From positions 62,001 to 126,000 of the forward strand of contig NZ_NEUF01000108.1 in NCBI RefSeq assembly GCF_002910915.1: a stretch of DNA of 64,000 bases. Direction: 5' to 3'. The first letter of the stretch is position 1. Each line of letters starts with the position of its first letter. A model generated the notes under the pieces. It searched no databases. It was not told where the DNA came from and was given only the letters and a program-made list of their open reading frames with translations. The translations under genes were made by a program, and so were the position numbers. Source of the DNA: Streptomyces sp. SM10. GTDB lineage: Bacteria; Actinomycetota; Actinomycetes; Streptomycetales; Streptomycetaceae. This document shows, in pieces, positions 49,796 through 57,561 of the stretch.

Positions 49796-49813
49796 TGAGT
49801 TACGCTAAGGAAC

Positions 49814-50254
49814 ATGCCTGACCTGATCCACGACGGTGAGAGTGCCGCCGCCGTGAGCTCCCTTCGCTCCGCCGTGATGCTGCTGGGTCGACGACTGAAG
49901 CACCAGCGTGTCGACGAGTCGCTGAGCCCCACCGAGATGTCGGTGCTCGGCACGCTCGCCCGTTGCGGTTCCGCCACACCCGGTGAGCTGGCCCGCAAGG
50001 AGCACGTGCAGCCGCCGTCGATGACCCGCATCGTCGCGCTGCTGGAAGCCAAGGGCCTGGTCAGACTGGAACCGCACCCCGATGACCGTCGGCAGAAGAT
50101 GGTCAGCCGGACCGAGCAGGCGGAAGCCATGCTCGCCGAGTCCCGCTCCAAGCGGAACGCCTGGCTGGCCGGCCTCGCCGAGGGCCTGGACGAGGACGAG
50201 TGGGAGAAGCTGCGGGCCGCCGCGCCCGTGCTGGAGAAGCTCGCCCACCTCTGA
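49814..50254 (+). CDS. MarR family regulator
   Basis: 146 residues. Winged-helix features: SPTEMSVLGTLARCGSATPGELARKEHVQPPSMTRIVALLEAKGLV and the wing HPDDRRQKMVSRTEQ, with C-terminal dimer helices. It is followed 94 bases later by an MFS exporter gene, so it probably represses itself and that exporter until a small molecule is bound. Operator-like repeat at 49783. Confidence 0.9.
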   Translation: MPDLIHDGESAAAVSSLRSAVMLLGRRLKHQRVDESLSPTEMSVLGTLARCGSATPGELARKEHVQPPSMTRIVALLEAKGLVRLEPHPDDRRQKMVSRTEQAEAMLAESRSKRNAWLAGLAEGLDEDEWEKLRAAAPVLEKLAHL

Positions 50255-50348
50255 CCCCGGGGCGCGCGCGGGCCACCGGCCCGCGGCGTCCGCCCGGTCA
50301 CGTACCCGTCAGTCCGAACGTCGTATACGCCCGAGGAGGCGAACCCTT

Positions 50349-51683
50349 TTGAGTACGGGATCCGGAGCAGACTCCGCCCCCGCACCGACTTCCACCCACG
50401 AGAGCAAGACCGGCGGGACCTTCTCGTCGCTGAAGATCCGCAACTACCGCCTGTTCGCCACGGGCGCCGTGATCTCCAACACCGGTACCTGGATGTCCCG
50501 CATCACGCAGGACTGGCTCGTCCTGAGCCTCACCGGGTCCGCCGCCGCCGTCGGCATCACCACGGCCCTCCAGTTCCTCCCGATGCTGCTCTTCGGCCTG
50601 TACGGCGGAGTCATCGCCGACCGGCTCCCGAAGCGGCGTCTGCTCCTCATCAGCCAGGCAGCGCTCGGCCTGTGCGGCATCGCACTCGCCGTCCTGACCC
50701 TCTCCGGCGTCGTCGAGGTCTGGCACGTCTACCTGATCGCCTTCCTGCTCGGCATGGTGACCGTCGTCGACAACCCGGCGCGGCAGTCGTTCGTCTCCGA
50801 GATGGTCGGCCCCGCGCAGCTGCGCAACGCGGTCAGCCTGAACTCGGCGAACTTCCAGTCCGCCCGGCTCATCGGCCCCGCCGTCGCGGGTGTGCTGATC
50901 ACGACGGTCGGCAGCGGCTGGGCCTTCATGCTCAACGGACTGTCCTTCATCGCACCGCTCGTCGGCCTGCTCATGATGCGGACGAGCGAGCTGCACGCGT
51001 CCGTGACCGTGAAGCGGGCCAAGGGCCAGCTGCGCGAAGGACTGCGTTACGTGTCGGGCAGACCCGAGCTGATCTGGCCGATCGTCCTGGTCGGCTTCGT
51101 CGGCACCTTCGGATTCAACTTCCCGATCTGGCTGACCGCCTTCGCGGACGAGATCTTCCACGGCGGCGCCGGGATGTACTCGTTCTTCAACATCCTCATG
51201 GCGGCCGGCTCCCTGGCCGGAGCCCTGCTCGCCGCCCGCCGCCGCTCCTCGCGGCTGCGGATGCTGGTGGCCGCGGGCACCCTGTTCGGTGTCCTGGAGA
51301 TCGCCGCGTCGCTGTCGCCGTCCGTCTGGCTCTTCTCGCTGCTGCTCGTCCCGATCGGCATGATCGGCCTGACGACCAACATCAGCGCCAACACGAGCGT
51401 CCAGATGGCCGCGGACCCGGCGATGCGGGGCCGGGTGATGAGCCTGTACATGATGGTCTTCGCCGGGGGGACGCCCGTGGGGGCCCCGATCGTCGGCTGG
51501 ATCAGCGACGTCTACGGCGCCCGGACCGGGATGGCCGTCGGCGGGGCGGTCTCGATGCTGGCCGCGCTCGGCGTCGGCTTCGCCCTGACCCGGGTCGGCG
51601 GCCTGCGCCTCAAGGTCGACCTGCGCCCGGGCCGTCCGCACGTGCGGTTCGTCCCGCGCGAACAGCTGGCGACGGCCGCCTGA
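50349..51683 (+). CDS. MFS exporter (EntS/enterobactin-exporter-like fold)
   Basis: TTG 50349, with GAGGAGG upstream, gives 444 residues. The N-terminus (STGSGADSAPAPTSTHESK) is short, then FSSLKIRNYRLFATGAVISNTGTWMSRITQDWLVLSL and LLFGLYGGVIADRLPKRRLLL (motif A), twelve helices in total. It belongs to the MFS_3 group related to EntS. Together with MarR it resembles an inducible small-molecule resistance pair. Confidence 0.87.
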   Translation: MSTGSGADSAPAPTSTHESKTGGTFSSLKIRNYRLFATGAVISNTGTWMSRITQDWLVLSLTGSAAAVGITTALQFLPMLLFGLYGGVIADRLPKRRLLLISQAALGLCGIALAVLTLSGVVEVWHVYLIAFLLGMVTVVDNPARQSFVSEMVGPAQLRNAVSLNSANFQSARLIGPAVAGVLITTVGSGWAFMLNGLSFIAPLVGLLMMRTSELHASVTVKRAKGQLREGLRYVSGRPELIWPIVLVGFVGTFGFNFPIWLTAFADEIFHGGAGMYSFFNILMAAGSLAGALLAARRRSSRLRMLVAAGTLFGVLEIAASLSPSVWLFSLLLVPIGMIGLTTNISANTSVQMAADPAMRGRVMSLYMMVFAGGTPVGAPIVGWISDVYGARTGMAVGGAVSMLAALGVGFALTRVGGLRLKVDLRPGRPHVRFVPREQLATAA

Positions 51684-51695
51684 GCCCTACCGCGC

Positions 51696-51728
51696 ATGCC
51701 GCCCCCTCCACGCCGGAGAGGGCGGCAT
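51696..51728 (+). terminator. 14-bp hairpin terminator after the MFS gene
   Basis: ATGCCGCCCCCTCC (51696-51709) pairs with GGAGAGGGCGGCAT (51715-51728), one mismatch, loop ACGCC, 12 bases after the stop. Confidence 0.8.
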
Positions 51729-51786
51729 CGTCGTTCCCGGGTGGCGGGGGCCCCGGCTCCCACGGGAGCGCTGGGACACTCTCCGC

Positions 51787-52359
51787 ATGAGCAGTCAGAG
51801 ACTCTTCGCCGCCGTCCTGCCACCCGGCCGTGCCGGGGACGGGCTGGCCGGGGCCGTCGCCCCGCTGCACGGTCTGCCGGGGGCCGTGAACCTCCGCTGG
51901 ACCGCGCGGGCGGGCTGGCACTACACCCTGGCCTTCCTCGGGAACGTCGACGAGGAGCTGCTGCCGGAGCTGTACCTCCGGCTGGAGCGGGCCGCACACC
52001 GGACACAGTCCTTCCCGCTCCGGATCCACGGCGGCGGACGCTTCGACGGGCGGGCGCTGTGGGCGGGGGCGGCGGGGGACCTCGACACGCTGAGGCTGCT
52101 CGCGGAACGCGCCCACGCCGCCGCGAGGAGGGCCGGGGTGCCGATGGAGGAGCACCGCCGCTACACCCCGCACCTCACCCTCGCCCGGAGCCGGGTCCCG
52201 GCCGACCTGACGCCGTACACGGCGGCGCTGGAGGGCTTCGAGGGGATGCACTGGGAGGCCGGGGAGCTCAGCCTCGTACGCAGCAACCTGCCCGTGGACG
52301 GGGTGCCCGGGGAGCAGCCGAGGTACGAGGTGGTGCGGGCCTGGCCGCTGGGCCGGTGA
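51787..52359 (+). CDS. thpR: RNA 2',3'-cyclic phosphodiesterase (ThpR)
   Basis: 190 residues of the 2H phosphoesterase superfamily, with the two HxTx motifs HYTLAFLG and HLTLARS about 120 residues apart, and the N-terminal RLFAAVLPP typical for ThpR (old name LigT). It opens 2',3'-cyclic phosphate RNA ends in vitro; its physiological job in bacteria is unclear. Confidence 0.88.
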   Translation: MSSQRLFAAVLPPGRAGDGLAGAVAPLHGLPGAVNLRWTARAGWHYTLAFLGNVDEELLPELYLRLERAAHRTQSFPLRIHGGGRFDGRALWAGAAGDLDTLRLLAERAHAAARRAGVPMEEHRRYTPHLTLARSRVPADLTPYTAALEGFEGMHWEAGELSLVRSNLPVDGVPGEQPRYEVVRAWPLGR

Positions 52360-52381
52360 GCCGGGCGGTTACGCTCGTCGG

Positions 52382-52471
52382 GTGGATCCCAAGACCAGAA
52401 ACCGCATCATGGCGGCCGTGCTCGTGCTGATGTTCGTCGTCGTGGCGGCGGCCTCCGCCCTCGGGGGCTGA
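52382..52471 (+). CDS. 29-residue single-helix membrane peptide
   Basis: GTG 52382 starts MDPKTRNRIMAAVLVLMFVVVAAASALGG, a basic start and one transmembrane helix. I recall near-identical tiny proteins in many Streptomyces at the same place. No clear SD; the segment upstream (TTACGCTCGTCGG) could support leaderless translation. Function unknown. Confidence 0.65.
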   Translation: MDPKTRNRIMAAVLVLMFVVVAAASALGG

Positions 52472-52506
52472 CCCCGGGGCGAAGGCCGCACGCGCCGGTC
52501 GCGTTC

Positions 52507-53511
52507 CTACCAGGCGAAGTTCTCCGGCGACGGGCCAGGACCCGGGAAGATCTCGTCCAGGGCCGACAGCACCTCGTCGGAGAGCTCCAGCTCCACGGCG
52601 CGCACCGCCGAGTCGAGCTGCTCCTGGGTGCGCGGGCCGGAGATCGGGCCCGTGACGCCGGGCCGGGTCAGCAGCCAGGCCAGGCCGGCCTCGCCGGGCT
52701 CCAGGCCGTGCTTCTCCAGCAGGTCCTCGTACGCCTGGATCTGCGCCCGGACCTTCGGGTCGGCCAGGGCGTCGCCGGAGCGTCCTGAGGTGGACCGGGC
52801 ACCGCTGCCCTCGCGCTCCTTGCGGATCGCGCCGCCGAGCAGCCCGCCGTGCAGGGGCGACCACGGGATGACACCGAGGCCGTACTCCTGGGCGGCCGGG
52901 ATGACCTCCATCTCGGCCCCGCGCTGCATCAGGTTGTAGATGCACTGCTCGCTGACGAGGCCGTAGCCGCCCCGCTGACGGGCACGCTCGTTGGCCTGGG
53001 CGATCTTGTAGCCCGAGAAGTTGGACGATCCCGCGTAGAGGATCTTGCCCTGCTGGATCAGTACGTCGATGGCCTGCCAGATCTCGTCGATCGGGGTGTC
53101 CCGGTCGACGTGGTGGAACTGGTACAGGTCGATGTGGTCCGTCTGCAGCCGCTTGAGGCTGGCGTCGACGGCGCGGCGGATGTTGAGGGCGGAGAGCTTG
53201 TCGTGGTTGGGCCACGCCTCGCCGTCGGCGCCCATGTTGCCGTAGACCTTGGTGGCGAGCACGACCTTGTCGCGGCGGTCGCCGCCCTGCGCGAACCAGG
53301 TGCCGAGGATCTCCTCGGTACGGCCCTTGTTCTCGCCCCAGCCGTAGACGTTCGCGGTGTCGAAGAAGTTGACGCCCGCCTCCAGGGCGGCGTCCATGAG
53401 CGCGTGGCTGTCGCTCTCGTTGGTCTGGGGGCCGAAGTTCATCGTCCCCAGCACGAGGCGGCTGACCTTGAGTCCGGTGCGTCCGAGCTGCGTGTACTTC
53501 ATGACCCCCAA
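52507..53511 (-). CDS. aldo/keto reductase
   Basis: TTG 53511 with AAGGAG 5 bases upstream gives 334 residues; ATG 53502 is the alternative. AKR signatures: KYTQLGRTGLKVSRLVLGTMNFGP, FFDTANVYGWGENKGRTEEILG (catalytic Asp-Tyr), Lys in VVLATKVYG, His in LYQFHHVDRDTPID, and NADPH binding at VTGPISGPRTQEQLDSAV. Broad family reducing aldehydes/ketones. Its SD overlaps an 18-bp palindrome, so expression may be controlled there. Confidence 0.88.
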   Translation of the reverse strand: MGVMKYTQLGRTGLKVSRLVLGTMNFGPQTNESDSHALMDAALEAGVNFFDTANVYGWGENKGRTEEILGTWFAQGGDRRDKVVLATKVYGNMGADGEAWPNHDKLSALNIRRAVDASLKRLQTDHIDLYQFHHVDRDTPIDEIWQAIDVLIQQGKILYAGSSNFSGYKIAQANERARQRGGYGLVSEQCIYNLMQRGAEMEVIPAAQEYGLGVIPWSPLHGGLLGGAIRKEREGSGARSTSGRSGDALADPKVRAQIQAYEDLLEKHGLEPGEAGLAWLLTRPGVTGPISGPRTQEQLDSAVRAVELELSDEVLSALDEIFPGPGPSPENFAW

Positions 53512-53519
53512 GACAACTC

Positions 53520-53537
53520 CTTCGAGCGCGCTCGAAG
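53520..53537. promoter_or_regulatory. 18-bp perfect palindrome over the SD of the aldo/keto reductase
   Basis: CTTCGAGCGCGCTCGAAG (53520-53537) is fully self-complementary and ends within the AAGGAG used by the TTG at 53511. It could be an operator or block ribosome binding. Confidence 0.6.
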
Positions 53538-53548
53538 CAAGCGCCGGC

Positions 53549-53853
53549 TCAGCCGCGCCGTGCGAAACGGTCCGGCGCGGCCAGCACCGCCCGGGACGTC
53601 GCCGGGCCGCCGGTGCGGCCCGCGCCGTCGATCACGGTCAGCTCGGCGTCCGGCCGGGCCTTGGCCGGCTCCCATGCCGTGGTCAGCGGGGAGCCCAGGT
53701 CGAAACGGCCGTGGACCAGGACGCCGGGGATGCCCGGATGCCCGCCGGGTTGCCGCAGACCTCCCGGTACACGCGGTTGCCGTCGCCGACATCCAGCATC
53801 CCGTGGTCGTAGGGCTCGATCGGGGGGTACTTCTCGTCGGGCTTCCTGTCCAT
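53549..53853 (-). pseudogene. proline iminopeptidase with an internal deletion
   Basis: From ATG 53853 (AAGGAAG SD) the first ~37 codons read MDRKPDEKYPPIEPYDHGML ... NRVYREVCGNPAG, a typical N-terminus of prolyl aminopeptidase. Then the frame changes and GVLVHGRFDLGSPLTTAWE ... DAELTVIDGAGRTG ... DRFARRG-stop gives its C-terminus. About 200 central residues, including the GGPG and catalytic Ser regions, are gone. The junction shows a tandem 8-mer GGGCATCC, pointing to microhomology or slippage deletion. Not functional. Confidence 0.8.
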
Positions 53854-53893
53854 GGCTTCCTTCCCGGGGAGCGGGTAGGGTGCCGGTCCGGGC

Positions 53894-53967
53894 GGAGCCG
53901 TAGCGCAGAGGTCGTCGCGCCGGTCTCCAAAACCGTGAGGACGCCGGTTCGATTCCGGCCGGTTCCG
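53894..53967 (+). tRNA. tRNA-Trp (anticodon CCA), slightly divergent
   Basis: A cloverleaf of 74 bases: acceptor GGAGCCG (53894-53900) with CGGTTCC (53960-53966), D-stem GCGC/GCGC, anticodon loop CTCCAAA (CCA at 53927-53929) on a CGGT/ACCG stem, T-arm GCCGG-TTCGATT-CCGGC, discriminator G; CCA not encoded (CCC follows). The outermost anticodon-stem pair is mismatched (C-T) and one acceptor pair is G-T. It differs from the usual streptomycete tRNA-Trp as I remember it, so it may be a second, specialised or weak copy. Confidence 0.75.
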
Positions 53968-53998
53968 CCCTTTTCCCGCACTCCGTGCGGTCGCCCCG

Positions 53999-54829
53999 CT
54001 ACGGCACGAGCGGCAGCCGGCGCTTGTGGTCGGTGAGGCGGTAGCGGGCGGTGATCGTCCCGAAGGTCTGCTCGTCGACCGGCCTGCCCTCCAGGAAGTC
54101 GTCGATGGTGTCGTAGGTGACGCCGAGGGCGTGCTCGTCGGCCTTGCCCGGGTCGAGCGTCTCCAGATCGGCCGTCGGCACCTTCTTGACCAGCTCGGCG
54201 GGTGCGCCGAGCGTCTCGGCCACGGCGCGCACCCGGCGCTTGGTGAGCCCGGTCAGCGGGACCAGGTCGGCGGCGCCGTCACCGAACTTGGTGAAGAAGC
54301 CGGAGACGGCCTCGGCCGCGTGGTCCGTGCCGACGACGAGCCCGTTGTGCGCTCCGGCCACCGCGTACTGGGCGATCATGCGCTGCCGGGCCTTGACGTT
54401 GCCGACCACGAAGTCCTGGTGGTGCGGGTCGCGGAAGGACACGTCGCCGGTGAGCAGGGACGCCTGCATGGCGTCGGTCGCGGGCTTGATGTCCACGGTC
54501 AGCACCTGGTCGGCCTGGATGAAGGAGAGGGCGAGCTGGGCGTCGTGCTCGTCGGCCTGGACGCCGTAGGGAAGGCGCATCGCGTAGAACCGTGCCTCGT
54601 GGCCGGCGGCCCGGGCCCGCTCGACGGCGAGCTGGCACAGCCTGCCGGCGGTGGTGGAGTCGACGCCGCCGCTGATGCCGAGCACCAGCGAGCGCAGCCC
54701 CGTGGAGGTCAGCCGCTCGGTGAGGAAGGCCACCCGGCGTTCGATCTCCTGCTCGGCGTCGAAGGTCTCCGTGACCTCCAGCTCCCGGGCGATCTCCTGC
54801 TGCAGGGCGATGGACGCCGGCTCGCTCAC
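53999..54829 (-). CDS. nadE: NH3-dependent NAD+ synthetase
   Basis: GTG 54829 behind GGAG gives 276 residues, the length of E. coli NadE. PP-loop SGGVDST, the KARQRMIAQYAVAGAHNGLVVGTDHAAEA segment, FFTKFGDGAADLVPLTGLTKRRVR, and the C-terminal HKRRLP are all NadE hallmarks. It amidates deamido-NAD with ammonia and ATP. No glutaminase domain. Confidence 0.93.
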   Translation of the reverse strand: MSEPASIALQQEIARELEVTETFDAEQEIERRVAFLTERLTSTGLRSLVLGISGGVDSTTAGRLCQLAVERARAAGHEARFYAMRLPYGVQADEHDAQLALSFIQADQVLTVDIKPATDAMQASLLTGDVSFRDPHHQDFVVGNVKARQRMIAQYAVAGAHNGLVVGTDHAAEAVSGFFTKFGDGAADLVPLTGLTKRRVRAVAETLGAPAELVKKVPTADLETLDPGKADEHALGVTYDTIDDFLEGRPVDEQTFGTITARYRLTDHKRRLPLVP

Positions 54830-54909
54830 GTCTGCTCCTCGGTGCGGTTCACGACGGTCTGTCGCGCCCAGCCTACCCAGGGGCGGAATCGGGCCGGTCC
54901 GGTGTGCCC

Positions 54910-55491
54910 TCAGCCTCTGACGGCCACGTGGTACGCGGACGCCCACAGGGCCACCGCGGCGGCCGGCCCCACCACGGCGCGCACGGCCTCGTCCGACAGG
55001 CCGGCCGCGACGAGTGCGAAGCCGACGACGGCGACGGCGCTCAGCAGCGCGGCCGTCCCCTTGTACTGCCACTGGTCGTAGAGGCGGGCCAGGGGGACGA
55101 AGTGCAGGCCCACGACCAGCGCGATGGCCGGCGGGATGAATCCGGGCCGGCCCGAGGCGTTGGCCGCGGCGATGACCGCGAAGATCGCCGCGAGCTCGAC
55201 GACGTTCACGATGCCGACCGAACGCGCCCAGTTCCGGGGCAGGTCGACCATGCGCGGCGAGGGGGCGGCGCCCTTGCGGTAGGCGAGGAGGACGGCCGCC
55301 GCGGTGACGGGCACGGCGATGATCTCGACGGCCAGGGCCGCGGCGCCCGACCCGAGTCCGGATGCCCCGGCGAAGGCCCAGACCAGGGCGAACACTGACA
55401 GGACGACGGTGCCCCGGCGGCGCAGGGTGCGGGTGAGCGCGGCGCACTCGGCGTCCGAGGTCGTGGGCGTCGTGGGCGTCGGCTGGATCAT
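54910..55491 (-). CDS. integral membrane protein, unknown
   Basis: 193 residues with six hydrophobic helices (VVLSVFALVWAFAGASGLG, LAVEIIAVPVTAAAVLLAY, VVELAAIFAVIAAANASG, FIPPAIALVVGLHFVPLARLY, ALLSAVAVVGFALVAAGL, VVGPAAAVALWASAYHVAV). RLYDQWQYKGTAAL between helices 4 and 5 is a notable loop. Similar DUF-type proteins are common in actinobacteria. No role known. Confidence 0.7.
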   Translation of the reverse strand: MIQPTPTTPTTSDAECAALTRTLRRRGTVVLSVFALVWAFAGASGLGSGAAALAVEIIAVPVTAAAVLLAYRKGAAPSPRMVDLPRNWARSVGIVNVVELAAIFAVIAAANASGRPGFIPPAIALVVGLHFVPLARLYDQWQYKGTAALLSAVAVVGFALVAAGLSDEAVRAVVGPAAAVALWASAYHVAVRG

Positions 55492-55705
55492 GCGGCGAGG
55501 CTACAGCGGCCACCCGGGCCGGGCCGACGGGTTCGGGGCGGAGGCGGAATGCCTCCACTTGCGGAGGCTCCACGTCCGCCCGGCACCGTCCTGGTCCGCC
55601 CGGCCCTCGGCCGTGGTCCACGGGGTCGGGGTGCCCCCGCGCCGTCGTGAAAGGCTGGGAGCGGAGAGCCGGGCCCGGTGACCGGTACGAAGAGGAGGCG
55701 ACGGC

Positions 55706-56200
55706 GTGGACGCGACCCCGCAGGTGCTGGCGGTGCTGGACGGGCTTCTCGCCTCCGCCGCCCCCGAAGAGCGCGGTGCGCTGTGGCATCTCGCCGAGCA
55801 GGGGCGGGAGTTGGACGCCAATGTCGTCCGCCTGCCGCCGGGTGCGGAGGTGGGTGAGCATCAGGAGGACGTCCTGGACGTGCTCCTCGTCGTCCTGGCG
55901 GGGAGCGGCCGGCTGCGGACGGGTGGCGGGGAGGTGCTGGACCTCGCCCCCACGACGGTCACCTGGCTGCCCCGCACCTCGCGACGTTCTCTGGAGGCGG
56001 GGCCCGAGGGGCTGGCGTACCTCACGGTGCACCGCCGCCGTCCCGGGCTGGCGATCACGCCGGCCGTCCGGGAGCCCGCGCGCGAGGGCGGCGAGGCCCC
56101 CTGCATGCTGGACCTGGTCTGCCCGGAGTGCGGGCGGCTGTCGGCCGACCGGGCGCCGGCCTTCTGCAGTGCGTGCGGGGAACCGTTCCCAAAGCGGTAG
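55706..56200 (+). CDS. cupin-like protein with C-terminal zinc ribbon
   Basis: GTG 55706 (GAGGAGGCG upstream) gives 164 residues. Residues ~35-115 have a cupin β-barrel pattern (NVVRLPPGAEVGEHQEDVLDVLLVVLAGSGRLRTGGG ... TWLPRTSRRSLEAGPEGLAYLTVH), with GEHQEDV in place of a metal-binding HxH. The C-terminus CPECGRLSADRAPAFCSACGE is a four-Cys zinc ribbon. Likely a small regulatory or binding protein. Confidence 0.7.
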   Translation: MDATPQVLAVLDGLLASAAPEERGALWHLAEQGRELDANVVRLPPGAEVGEHQEDVLDVLLVVLAGSGRLRTGGGEVLDLAPTTVTWLPRTSRRSLEAGPEGLAYLTVHRRRPGLAITPAVREPAREGGEAPCMLDLVCPECGRLSADRAPAFCSACGEPFPKR

Positions 56201-56222
56201 CCGTGGCCGAGGGCCGGGATCG

Positions 56223-56609
56223 CTACGCGCTGTGCAGGATCTGGATCAGGTTGCCGCAGGTGTCGTCCAGGACCGCGGTGGTGACCGGTCCCATCTCCAG
56301 CGGTTCCTGGGTGAAGCGCACGCCGAGCCCGCTCAGCCGGTCGAACTCCGCCCGTACGTCGTCCACGGCGAAGGCGGCGAGCGGGATGCCGTCCTTGGCC
56401 AGCCCGTCCCGGTAGGCCTGCACCACGGGGTGGCCGGAGGGCTCCAGCAGCAGTTCGGTCCCGTCGGGGGCCTCCGGCGAGACGACGGTCAGCCAGCGGT
56501 CATCGCCCAGCGGGACGTCGTGCTTCTTCACGAAGCCCAGCATCTCGGTGTAGAAGCGCAGGGCCTTCTCCTGGTCGTCGACGAAGACGCTGGTCCGGTG
56601 GATCTTCAT
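56223..56609 (-). CDS. VOC (glyoxalase-like) family protein
   Basis: 128 residues from ATG 56609: IHRTSVFVDDQEKALRFYTEMLGF and GTELLLEPSGHPVVQAY, two βαβββ modules of the vicinal-oxygen-chelate fold, ending VLDDTCGNLIQILHSA. It follows a broken ArsR gene whose stop overlaps its start by four bases; ArsR-VOC pairs are common. Confidence 0.85.
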   Translation of the reverse strand: MKIHRTSVFVDDQEKALRFYTEMLGFVKKHDVPLGDDRWLTVVSPEAPDGTELLLEPSGHPVVQAYRDGLAKDGIPLAAFAVDDVRAEFDRLSGLGVRFTQEPLEMGPVTTAVLDDTCGNLIQILHSA

Positions 56610-56818
56610 GGGGTGCTCTCCGGGGTGTCGGGCCTGAGCCACCGGTTCGCGATGCGCTCAAGGGGTTCGGTGTTCAGGTCGTGGAACCCGTAGCGGCCCT
56701 CGCGCCGCGAGAGGACCAGGCCCGCGGATTCCAGGACGGCCAGGTGCTGGCTGATCGCCTGGCGGGAGAGTCCCAGCCCGTGCCTGGTCACCAGCCGCGT
56801 GCATATCTCGAACAGGGT
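56606..56818 (-). pseudogene. ArsR-family regulator lacking its N-terminus
   Basis: The frame reads TLFEICTRLVTRHGLGLSRQAISQHLAVLESAGLV, SRREGRYGFHDLNTEPLERIANRWL, which is the recognition helix and wing of ArsR regulators. The N-terminal ~40 residues (dimer helix and first part of the HTH, usually LADPTRRRIL) are absent: upstream reads HPRPERRALRAGQ, coming from a 22-bp duplication, and there is no proper start with SD. If translated from GTG 56791, only 61 residues result. Confidence 0.65.
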
Positions 56819-56828
56819 CTGCCCTGCT

Positions 56829-57440
<612 letters not shown>

Positions 57441-57517
57441 CGGCGGCCAGTGCCGCTCGCTCGGCTGTCGAAGTCGAACCGGCAGCGGATCACACCGGCC
57501 ACCCAGCGCACGGGGGC

Positions 57518-57554
57518 GCGTTCCGCGATCCGGCCTCGGACCGGGTGGACCCGG
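57518..57554. repeat. 37-bp direct repeat, left copy flanking ltrA
   Basis: Starts GCGTTCCGCGATCCGGCCTC; 32 of 37 bases match the copy at 59047-59083, which lies beyond the other end of the ltrA gene, same orientation. Confidence 0.65.
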
Positions 57555-57561
57555 ACACCGG

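Noticed and set aside
49464-49813. Toxin-antitoxin pair at the RHH gene
   Set aside because: No toxin-like frame lies on either side; the neighbours are a permease and marR.
53499-53981. 160-codon minus-strand frame over the pip remnant and tRNA
   Set aside because: It crosses the tRNA gene and reads the pip remnant in a wrong frame.
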